Positions 45,601-52,723 of a stretch of 64,000 nt of DNA are shown here, piece by piece; positions within the stretch are counted from its first letter, which is position 1; the number at the start of each line of letters is the position of its first letter. The translations under genes and the position numbers were made by a program. This DNA is from Roseihalotalea indica (GTDB lineage: Bacteria; Bacteroidota; Bacteroidia; Cytophagales; Cyclobacteriaceae). Below the pieces are notes generated by a model. That model worked only from the letters and a program-made list of their open reading frames with translations. It was not told where the DNA came from and did no database searches. The stretch covers positions 262,544 to 326,543 of the forward strand of contig NZ_JAINFL010000007.1 in the NCBI RefSeq assembly GCF_022458895.1, read 5' to 3'.

Positions 45601-48283
45601 TCTGGACTCTCCGTATGCGCAGGAGGATCAGAGTCGTTCCGAAGGGGCTACTATGTTGTCATTTTCATCTGATAAGGATACGTATCAGGTGGGAGAAGAA
45701 GCCACGCTGTACCTACCGGGACAAAGCGGCAACCGAGCCTTGGTTAGTCTGGAAAATGGGAGTCAGGTTTTAGAAACACACTGGGTGACGCTTGAAGGGG
45801 ATTCCGTAGGCCAGCAAACGGATATGGAATTTACTTTTGAAGTGACCGAAGCCATGGTGCCTAATGTGTACGCGAATGTAACCCTGTTACAACCCCACGA
45901 GCAAACGACCAACGACCTGCCTATCCGCATGTATGGTGTCATTAACCTGGAGGTAGAGAATACCGAAACTCATCTGCAACCCGTCATCGGGCTACCTGAG
46001 AAGCTGGAGCCGGAGAGCGAAGTGACGCTACGCATCTCCGAAGCCAATGAACGCGAAATGGCCTATACCGTGGCCGTTGTTGACGAAGGCCTGCTGGACA
46101 TCACCAACTTTACGACTCCTGAACCCCACGACTATTTTTATGCCCGGGAAGCCCTGGGAGTGAAAACCTGGGATGTATACGACTATGTGATCGGGGCTTA
46201 CGGAGGCGAACTGGAGCGCTTATTGTCGGTAGGCGGTGATCAGGAATTATCCAACACTGGCGACCGGCAGGCGAATCGCTTCGAGCCGGTCGTAAAATTC
46301 CTCGGCCCATTTTATCTGGATGATGGGGACGTGAACGAGCATACTTTCAAAATGCCTAATTACGTGGGTTCGGTACGAGTGATGGTGGTGGGTGCTTACG
46401 AAGGAGCCTACGGAAGTGCTGATACTGCCGCTACGGTGAGCCAACCGCTAATGGTACTGGGCACACTACCCCGGGTGCTGGGGCCGGGAGAAGAAGTGCG
46501 ATTGCCGGTAAACGTTTTTGCCATGGATAACTCGGTGAAAGATGTGCGGGTGAGTGTAAATACCAATAACCTGCTGTCAAATCAGGCCGCTCGGAGCCAA
46601 GATATGTTTTTTCCCCGGCCGGGAGATAACTTGGTTGATTTTGCGCTGAAGACAGCTAACCAGGTGGGTATTGGGCAGGTGCAGATTGATGCAGCTGCCG
46701 GACCTAATCGGACATCTGACAGTATTGAATTGGATATTAGAAATCCTAATCCGCCGGTTACCCGGGCCATCAGTAGTCTGGTAAAGTCGGGGGATACCTG
46801 GAGTACTTCTTTTGAACCGGTGGGGATGGCTGGTACCAATCAGGCTACCCTGGAAGTGTCGAGCATCCCTCCGCTGAATTTGAGCAAACGTCTGGAGTAT
46901 TTGACGCAATATCCGCACGGCTGTATCGAGCAGACGGTGTCAGCCGCGTTTCCACAATTATATCTTAGCGCTATTGAAGAGCTGTCAGAAGATGAGCTGC
47001 GACGTATTGAGAACAATATCAAAGCCGCTATTCATCAGCTAAATACTTTTTTAACAAATGAAGGAGCTTTTGCCTACTGGCCTGGTAGCCAAGATGCCGA
47101 CGAATGGAGCACCAGCTATGCGGGGCATTTTCTGCTGGAAGCTCAGCGGCAAGGGTATTCCGTACCTTCAGGGCTACTTCGCGCCTGGAGGGGATATCAA
47201 CAGCGACGAGCCGTACAGTGGGGTGCTGGTTCCGGCTATGCCCGCGAGGATCTTATGCAGGCCTACCGACTTTACACCCTGGCACTAGCGGGAGAGCCTG
47301 CTCAGGGCGCTATGAATCGTTTGCGTGAAAAAGGTCAGCTTTCACTACCGGCCAAATGGAGACTTGCTGCTGCCTATGCTCTGATTGAGCAACCAGAGGT
47401 GGCCCAACAGATGATTCGTGGGTTGGATAATGATATTCCCGACTATCAGGAAACCTATGGAACGTTTGGCTCTGCTTATCGTGATGAAGCCATGATTTTG
47501 GAGACTCTTACGCTACTTGAGCAGCCGGAACAGGGACTGCGGTTATACGAACGTATCTCGTCAGCATTGAGTAATGAGTCACTTTGGATGAGTACACAGA
47601 CGACAGCATTTTGTCTGGTAGCAGCGACTCAGTATGCTCAAACAGTAGCTACCGAAAAGGAGATTCAGTTCTCTTACCAGATTGCCGGAGGAGTACCTCA
47701 GGGAGAAATTCGTTCGGAGATGTCGTTGGTGCAACGACCATTAGAAATAGAGGAAGGGCGGCGGTACACTGCCCAGGTAACTAACGAAAGCGAAGGTGAC
47801 CTTTACGCCCGTATTGTGCTACGAGGAATTCCGGACATCAATGAAGAAGAAACGCAGGAAAACGGATTACGCTTACAGGTACATTATAAAGGCATGAACG
47901 GTGAACCGGTAGAACCGGAAAACCTGCTTCAGGGTACTGATTTTCTGGCCGAAGTAACAATCTATAATACTGGTACTCAGGGTAACCTTCAGCAGTTGGC
48001 TTTATCTCACATTATGCCTTCCGGTTGGGAGATTATTAATACTCGTCTGCAAGGTTCAACGGAATTCTATCAGCAGGATACCTATGAGCATCAGGATATT
48101 CGTGATGATCGGGTATATACCTATTTTGATCTTCCGGCCAATCAACGTAAGACATTTACGGTAGTGCTGAACGCAGCGTATGCCGGACGTTTTTATCGGC
48201 CGGGCCTATACTGTGAAGCTATGTACGATCACACGATTAATGGCAGTACCGAAGGAGAATGGATAGAAGTAACGCAGCCGTAA
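42635..48283 (+). CDS. Bacterial alpha-2-macroglobulin family protein (YfhM-like)
   Basis: 1882 residues. One N-terminal membrane helix (about 28-50, IWFTAIVAGSVFILVAIIAY) anchors it, rather than a lipobox. MG-like beta-sandwich domains follow (VWRPGDSLHINFILED is a typical MG2/MG3 segment), then the bait region, the A2M domain (TVAVVDEGLLDITNF) and an (alpha/alpha)6 thioester domain. The thioester motif CIEQ is intact (Cys1430, Glu1432, Gln1433 in YPHGCIEQ). The family traps invading proteases in the periplasm or at the outer membrane. The usual partner gene, a PBP1C transpeptidase/transglycosylase (pbpC), is not adjacent. Confidence 0.95.
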   Translation: MDKVRAFLHHFFTEIQQRWFQFTVQQRIWFTAIVAGSVFILVAIIAYVSSDDFSGSETVDPAYQAYISSYSAGVLSVESPVRVRLTYPVADSAQVGQLTDDDLFEFNPSVEGESYWVDQSTIEFLPETPLAAGQRYQVRFDLEEVIEVPDAYESFEFAFQTIQQNYSVELVGLTPEEEGEFVKQQLQGTLLTADVAEATAVERMLSARQNDQALAIQWNHATDQRSHTFIVENIVRRNSEAQVVVESTGEPLTLTKSQTYDVNVPSLETYELVNYRVVEEPEQYLELRFSDPLQSEQELEGLIQLSGNSEEIRYIIEKNVIKAYPANRLSGPITVIVNEGIKNARGDAFPSTVEVDVEFEVVKPAVRVADAGVILPTTNGMVLPFEAVNLKAVDITVVRVFEENVPQFFQVNQYDGKQEIRRVGRPVVQQEIPLNGSGVTDLGKWNRFTLDLEKIIEAEPGALYQINIGFRQKHAVYSCGAGDADELESNLPSDDDWGDPDKMYWESYGDYYYATNYNWEERDNPCSPSYYGGRRNVQKNLLVSNLGMIAKKEDGHHYRIGVTDLQSTEPQSGVSIKLYSLQHQLLAEGSTDGDGWWEVETERSPFLAVAEEGTEKSYLRLDDGNALSLSNFDVSGQSVEEGIKGFLYGDRGVWRPGDSLHINFILEDQTERLPEHHPVIFELSNPQGQVVQRIVRTDGVGDIYNFSTATPSSAPTGNWSAQVQVGGATFTKAIRIETIKPNRLRADLDFGTQRLTSRNRDVTADLSVAWLNGATARNLRAQYELLLTPRTTTFSQYPNYTFDDPALTFERERREVFDGRVNEQGNASFRVDLSTESPVPGTLNATFNGKVFEEGGNFSTDQLTLPYYPYSSYVGIQVPEGEGWGGALATSENHTINLVVVDADGKAVDRDDLEVKLYKLDWRWWWDQSDRSLAQYVNDTYREPVQSATVDAESGKAQWELSVNDDGWGRYLLRVCDPESGHCTGQVIYLDSPYAQEDQSRSEGATMLSFSSDKDTYQVGEEATLYLPGQSGNRALVSLENGSQVLETHWVTLEGDSVGQQTDMEFTFEVTEAMVPNVYANVTLLQPHEQTTNDLPIRMYGVINLEVENTETHLQPVIGLPEKLEPESEVTLRISEANEREMAYTVAVVDEGLLDITNFTTPEPHDYFYAREALGVKTWDVYDYVIGAYGGELERLLSVGGDQELSNTGDRQANRFEPVVKFLGPFYLDDGDVNEHTFKMPNYVGSVRVMVVGAYEGAYGSADTAATVSQPLMVLGTLPRVLGPGEEVRLPVNVFAMDNSVKDVRVSVNTNNLLSNQAARSQDMFFPRPGDNLVDFALKTANQVGIGQVQIDAAAGPNRTSDSIELDIRNPNPPVTRAISSLVKSGDTWSTSFEPVGMAGTNQATLEVSSIPPLNLSKRLEYLTQYPHGCIEQTVSAAFPQLYLSAIEELSEDELRRIENNIKAAIHQLNTFLTNEGAFAYWPGSQDADEWSTSYAGHFLLEAQRQGYSVPSGLLRAWRGYQQRRAVQWGAGSGYAREDLMQAYRLYTLALAGEPAQGAMNRLREKGQLSLPAKWRLAAAYALIEQPEVAQQMIRGLDNDIPDYQETYGTFGSAYRDEAMILETLTLLEQPEQGLRLYERISSALSNESLWMSTQTTAFCLVAATQYAQTVATEKEIQFSYQIAGGVPQGEIRSEMSLVQRPLEIEEGRRYTAQVTNESEGDLYARIVLRGIPDINEEETQENGLRLQVHYKGMNGEPVEPENLLQGTDFLAEVTIYNTGTQGNLQQLALSHIMPSGWEIINTRLQGSTEFYQQDTYEHQDIRDDRVYTYFDLPANQRKTFTVVLNAAYAGRFYRPGLYCEAMYDHTINGSTEGEWIEVTQP

Positions 48284-48695
48284 GGGGATAGGTGCTAGGT
48301 TTTGGGGTTTGGAGCTGTGGCGTGGGGTATGTTTTTGATGGTTTCAGGTACTGATGTTTGAAGAGCCGGAAACTGTAGGTTGATACAGTGCATACGGACT
48401 AGCAAATTCCTAAAACCTAATTTTCAAAACCCAAAAACCCAAAAACCCAAGGGGTCAAAACAAAAAAACCTGCTTCGTAATACGAGCAGGCTTTCCTAAA
48501 ACTACCTAAACTATGAGAAACAATTCTACACCTTCAGCGGCTACCACGAGATGGTTACCGTTAACTGAAGACGAAACAAAGATGGAGTATACTAGCTTAA
48601 TTGTATAATCGTTTACTAGCTTTGCCTTACTGATGTAAGTATTTTTCTATTCCTTGCATTTTTTTAAGCACGCTCTACCCAAAAGACTTACTTTT
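48284..48695. other. Intergenic region with simple repeats
   Basis: It contains a GGTTTTGGGGTTT segment (about 48298-48312) and three units of AAAA(A)CCC (48426-48448) which are near-complements of each other. A 31-codon frame (48513-48608, begins MRNNSTPSAA) is possible but unsupported. A -7-like TAGCTTTG at 48617-48624 lies 71 bp before the endonuclease V start with no -33 partner. Confidence 0.45.
48462..48490 (-). terminator. Stem-loop with T-tract on the minus strand
   Basis: CCTGCTTCGT (48469-48478) pairs with ACGAGCAGG (48482-48490), one bulged T. On the minus strand seven T follow the stem, so it has terminator form. No minus-strand gene is near, so its role is unclear; on the plus strand only TTT follows. 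Confidence 0.45.
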
Positions 48696-49400
48696 ATGCC
48701 TCAAAACCTGCATTCATGGAACGTCAGCCCTGCTGAAGCGGTGAAAATTCAGCAAGAAGTTCGAAAAAAAGTACAACTTGAACCGATCACTGATGCTATT
48801 CAGTATGTGGCAGGTGCTGATATTTCGTTCGACCGTGGTTCTGATGTATTTCATGCGGGCTTCGTTGTTCTGAAGCTTCCTTCTTTAAAAGTTTGCGGTC
48901 ACTCGTTGGTGACTACGCGTTCTACATTTCCGTACGTGCCAGGTCTGCTTTCTTTCCGAGAAATGCCAGCACTGCTCGAGGCTTGGGATCAGTTGCCAAC
49001 TAAGCCCGATGTGGTGGTCTTAGACGGACATGGGATCGCCCATCCCCGGCGGTTGGGAATTGCTTCTCATTTCGGCGTGTGGATTGACCGGCCCACGATT
49101 GGTTGTGCCAAGAAACTTCTGGTGGGTATGCACGAAGCTTTGGCCCCGGAAGCAGGCTCCCATGCTCTCATCTACGACCGGCAGGAGATTATTGGTGTAG
49201 CACTACGCTCTCGTGATAATGTAAAACCTATCTATGTTTCACCGGGCCACCGTACCGATCTGGAAAGTGCCCTGTCAGTAGTAAGCCTGTGCCTTACCCG
49301 TTTCCGTCTTCCCGAGGTCACGCGGCAAGCTCACCAGCTGGTTAATCAGTTGCGCAGAGGTGAGGTAGAACCAGGGTTGCGCATTTACGAGAACGGCTAA
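48696..49400 (+). CDS. nfi: Endonuclease V
   Basis: 234 residues from ATG 48696 (an upstream in-frame start at 48654 lacks family similarity). Active-site segments GADISFD, VVLDGHGIAHPRRLGIASHFGV and TIGCAKKLL are present, with the metal-binding Asp residues in the first two. The enzyme cuts DNA one nucleotide after deaminated bases such as hypoxanthine, starting repair. It is a single gene on this strand, 70 bp before the next. Confidence 0.95.
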   Translation: MPQNLHSWNVSPAEAVKIQQEVRKKVQLEPITDAIQYVAGADISFDRGSDVFHAGFVVLKLPSLKVCGHSLVTTRSTFPYVPGLLSFREMPALLEAWDQLPTKPDVVVLDGHGIAHPRRLGIASHFGVWIDRPTIGCAKKLLVGMHEALAPEAGSHALIYDRQEIIGVALRSRDNVKPIYVSPGHRTDLESALSVVSLCLTRFRLPEVTRQAHQLVNQLRRGEVEPGLRIYENG

Positions 49401-49470
49401 TTCTTGGTAATCTGCTCTGATTTTTCTGGTCAATCTGTTATTTTCACTAAACTCAACTAAAACCATTATT

Positions 49471-50577
49471 ATGAAAAAGCAACCTGATACTACCCGTCGG
49501 CAGTTTATGAAAAGAGGCGCTGCTGCGGCCACTCTGGCAATGACTCCCGCTATCTGGAATAAATCAATCAATCTGGTTGGTTTACGCCCCAAAGAAAAGT
49601 TAGGAGTTGCGCTGGTCGGATTGGGGTATTATAGCACTGACTTGTTAGCTCCTGCTTTACAGGAGACTAAGAACTGCTACCTTGCTGGTATTGTGACCGG
49701 CACCCCGGAGAAAGAAAAGGTCTGGGCGGAGAAATATGGTATAGAGGATAAGAATATCTATAACTACGATAATTTTGAGGACATTGCCGACAACGACGAT
49801 ATTGATATCATCTATGTAGTGCTGCCCAACGCTATGCATGCCGAATACGTGATTCGGGCGGCTAATACCGGGAAGCACGTGCTTTGCGAAAAGCCTATGG
49901 CTTTAAATGCCAAAGAGTGCGAGTCTATGATCAAAGCCTGTAATGATAACAAGCGGATGTTATCCATTGGGTATCGCATGCAGTTTGAACCGCACACGCA
50001 GGAGATTATGCGGATGGGACAGGAGAAAGTATTTGGCCCGGTAAAGCTGGTAAGTGCCGGAGCGGGCTACCGCGAAGGCCGCGCTGACCACTGGAAGCTG
50101 GATAAAAAGATGGGCGGCGGGGCCATGATGGATATGGGCGTATACGCACTACAGGCTGCCCGCTATGTAACGGGTGAAGAACCCATTGCGGTAACCGCTC
50201 AATCGTTTACATCTCGCCCGGAAATGTTTACCGAAGTAGATGAAACCACCATGTTTCAATTGGAATTTCCGAGCGGTGCGCTGGCGAACCTGCACACTAG
50301 TTTTGGAATGAGCATGAACTATTTGAATGTGACATCCGAAGATGGCTGGTTTAAGCTAGACCCCTTCTCGGCCTACCGTGGTATTGAAGGCGAAAGTAAA
50401 AACGGACCTATTGAGTTTCCGGATGTCTTCCAACAGGCCGTACAGATGGACGAGCAGGCCTACTGCATCATGGAAAATAAAGCTATGCGCGTACCCGGTG
50501 AAGAAGGCTTACGCGATATGCGCGTTGTAGAAGCTATCTACAAAGCCATTAAATCGGGTGATCAAGTTAAAGTTTAA
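49471..50577 (+). CDS. Tat-exported Gfo/Idh/MocA oxidoreductase
   Basis: 368 residues. A twin-arginine signal (TRRQFMKRGAAAATLAM) sends the folded, cofactor-loaded protein to the periplasm, as for glucose-fructose oxidoreductase. The Rossmann domain (GVALVGLGYYS), the HVLCEKPMALN motif with the catalytic-region Lys and the C-terminal GGGAMMDMGVYALQAARYV follow. The family oxidises or reduces sugars with tightly bound NADP. The sugar is unknown. Confidence 0.9.
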   Translation: MKKQPDTTRRQFMKRGAAAATLAMTPAIWNKSINLVGLRPKEKLGVALVGLGYYSTDLLAPALQETKNCYLAGIVTGTPEKEKVWAEKYGIEDKNIYNYDNFEDIADNDDIDIIYVVLPNAMHAEYVIRAANTGKHVLCEKPMALNAKECESMIKACNDNKRMLSIGYRMQFEPHTQEIMRMGQEKVFGPVKLVSAGAGYREGRADHWKLDKKMGGGAMMDMGVYALQAARYVTGEEPIAVTAQSFTSRPEMFTEVDETTMFQLEFPSGALANLHTSFGMSMNYLNVTSEDGWFKLDPFSAYRGIEGESKNGPIEFPDVFQQAVQMDEQAYCIMENKAMRVPGEEGLRDMRVVEAIYKAIKSGDQVKV

Positions 50578-50650
50578 ATTTCATGACTAATGATTGGTGA
50601 ATAATGATAAACTTCATTAATCACTGATCATCGGTCATTCATCATTTACT

Positions 50651-51145
50651 ATGAATAAACCCAATCAGTCAGTATTTGTCAGCCAGTCGGTGGCTATTTT
50701 GGTAGACGGAAATAATATTGAAATCAGCTTGCATAACCTGTTTGGCAAGAACAATATTATGCTTAACTATGATACGCTTATTCCCCGTTTGTTAGGGGAG
50801 CGCGGCTTAAATCGTTTGATTTATTTCCGAGAAGGAAGCAGCATTTCATCCAAGCTGGAGCAGCGGCTTCGCAAGCATTATCATGGCTCAGTAGTGCCTT
50901 GTTATAAAGGAGCTGACATCCCTCTGAGCATAAAAGCTACCCAATTAGCTCATAAAGTAGATGCCATTATTATTCTGTCGGGCGATGCAGATTATGTTGA
51001 ACTGATCCGCCACCTTAAATCAGAAGGGGTGCGTGTAGAGATTGCTGCTGTAGAACAGACTACCGCCGCCGTGTTGCTGGAAGAGGCTGATTATTTTACG
51101 CCCATTACTAAAGAAGACTGTTTCGAATATCCTGGATTAGGATAG
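50651..51145 (+). CDS. NYN-domain protein (LabA/DUF88 family)
   Basis: 164 residues. Metal-binding Asp residues of the NYN fold are visible in AILVDGNNIE, in HKVDAIIILSGDADYVELIRHL and near the C-terminus. NYN proteins are PIN-like ribonucleases or RNA-binding proteins. No membrane or extra domain is present. It converges on the reductase gene 2 bp away; substrate unknown. Confidence 0.85.
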   Translation: MNKPNQSVFVSQSVAILVDGNNIEISLHNLFGKNNIMLNYDTLIPRLLGERGLNRLIYFREGSSISSKLEQRLRKHYHGSVVPCYKGADIPLSIKATQLAHKVDAIIILSGDADYVELIRHLKSEGVRVEIAAVEQTTAAVLLEEADYFTPITKEDCFEYPGLG

Positions 51146-51147
51146 GA

Positions 51148-52119
51148 TCAATCAGCTTTGTCAGCATCTGGAAAGTTCATGGCCATCACCAGTTTCCCTA
51201 CGGTGTGGCCAGATTCCATCCGCTGATGCGCTTCTACTAACTCTCTTTCCGAAGCGTTATAGACTTTCTCAATAACCGGTTTGATCATGCCAGCTTCAGC
51301 GTATTGGGCTAGTTGATATAGGTCTTCTTTGCGAGGTTTTACCGTAATTATCTTACTTTTTTTGCTGCCTACCTTCGTAAGCACTGAGCTTACCACCTCT
51401 GGCAAAGCCGGGGTAGTAGTAATATATACCCCGTTGTGTGTAAGAATAGATTTACATTCCGAAAAAGACCGATTGCCAATGACATCAAATATCACATCAT
51501 ACTGATAAGGAAGCTGCGTAAAATCCTGGCTATTATAGTCGATGACTTCGTTAGCACCCAGGTCTTTTACCAGATTAAAGTTTTTAGCACTGCATACAGC
51601 GGTAATATCAGCTCTGGCTGCTTTAGCAATCTGCACAGCAAAAGTGCCAACCCCGCCCGAGGCACTGTTGATCAGAACTCGGGAATTATGATATATTTTA
51701 GCCTTCTTCCGCAATGCCTGCCAGGCGGTGAGTCCGGCTACTGGAAAAGATGCCGCTTCTTCAAAAGAAAGGTTTGTTGGTTTCTTAGCCAGGTATTTTG
51801 CTTTAACAGTCACATACTCACCATAACCTCCCCATTGAGGTGTGGGTAACATAGCATATACCTCATCGTTCGGTTGCAAATCGGTAACTTCGCTTCCTAC
51901 ACCGCTAACGATACCAGCGATGTCTGCACCTAATATCTTAGGAAATTTAATAGGAACTACTTTCTTCATATCGCCTCGCCTAACTTTAAAATCCATAGGG
52001 TTTAGCCCCGAGGCAATTACTTTAATAAGTACTTCTTTAGGGCCAATCAGAGGGGTGCTGAGTTTATGGGCGTGGAATACCTCCGGAGTGCCATATTGAG
52101 TAATAGTAAATGCATTCAT
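51148..52119 (-). CDS. MDR-family NAD(P)-dependent oxidoreductase (quinone reductase-like)
   Basis: 323 residues of the zinc-independent medium-chain dehydrogenase/reductase family: GLNPMDFKVRRGDM, LGADIAGIVSGVG, the nucleotide-binding INSASGGVGTFAVQIAKA, and VIDYNSQDF. No structural zinc Cys cluster is seen. Members reduce quinones or enones with NADPH. It is a single gene. Confidence 0.9.
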   Translation of the reverse strand: MNAFTITQYGTPEVFHAHKLSTPLIGPKEVLIKVIASGLNPMDFKVRRGDMKKVVPIKFPKILGADIAGIVSGVGSEVTDLQPNDEVYAMLPTPQWGGYGEYVTVKAKYLAKKPTNLSFEEAASFPVAGLTAWQALRKKAKIYHNSRVLINSASGGVGTFAVQIAKAARADITAVCSAKNFNLVKDLGANEVIDYNSQDFTQLPYQYDVIFDVIGNRSFSECKSILTHNGVYITTTPALPEVVSSVLTKVGSKKSKIITVKPRKEDLYQLAQYAEAGMIKPVIEKVYNASERELVEAHQRMESGHTVGKLVMAMNFPDADKAD

Positions 52120-52317
52120 AGTAGTTACAACTTGTATATACAGTAAAAGTTAGAACCAATTTGAATCATAAAGAAAAATGAAATAGGGTACTTATACCTC
52201 AGCATGCCTTAATAATTGGGGAAAGAGAACCACAAACTGGGAATATATATTTGCTAAAATCCTGAGAAATGCAAATTGCATCAAGTTTGCATAATACAAA
52301 GACAAACTACACACGCT

Positions 52318-52545
52318 ATGAAAAATTGGATCGGATTAGTACTGGCACTTATAGGCTTATGTCTTGGGTTAGTCAGTACCATACTAACTAATATAACCGC
52401 CAACGATCCTGAACAGGCCAGCTTTTTCGGAATAGACTTTAGCAGCATGATTAATAACAGTCCTTCTATAGTAGGCTTTTCTCTGTTAATACTTATCGCT
52501 AGCTTTTGCATTATTTTCTCTTCCAAAAACAAACTACAGAACTAA
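52318..52545 (+). CDS. Small two-helix membrane protein
   Basis: 75 residues from ATG 52318 (MKNWIGLVLALIGLCLGLV). Two hydrophobic helices flank a polar loop containing NITANDPEQASFFG. No family was recognised. It is followed 2 bp later by another tiny gene, so both are probably expressed together. Confidence 0.6.
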   Translation: MKNWIGLVLALIGLCLGLVSTILTNITANDPEQASFFGIDFSSMINNSPSIVGFSLLILIASFCIIFSSKNKLQN

Positions 52546-52547
52546 CC

Positions 52548-52712
52548 ATGAAGACAGAACCTAACATAATGTATATTACACTTGCCAATATTGTGCGACA
52601 GCATAATGCATCCCAGAACCTGATTCATACTAGCAAAGTTCAGACCCAAGGTACAAGTAAACTAATTAAGCAGAGTATAGCACTCATGAATAAAGCTAAA
52701 CAGGCACAGTAG
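52548..52712 (+). CDS. Small basic protein of unknown function
   Basis: 54 residues from ATG 52548, 2 bp after the preceding stop. It is polar and basic (HNASQNLIHTSKVQTQG, IALMNKAKQAQ) without a membrane segment. No family was recognised. The tight spacing is the main support. Confidence 0.45.
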   Translation: MKTEPNIMYITLANIVRQHNASQNLIHTSKVQTQGTSKLIKQSIALMNKAKQAQ

Positions 52713-52723
52713 CTTCAGTGAAG

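Noticed and set aside
48513..48608. A 31-codon frame before endonuclease V
   Set aside because: Short, no Bacteroidota promoter or conserved motif; kept only as a remark in the spacer entry.
50591..50630. Inverted repeat in front of the NYN gene
   Set aside because: Only 14 of 17 positions pair and the sequence is low-complexity; not convincing as a regulatory hairpin.
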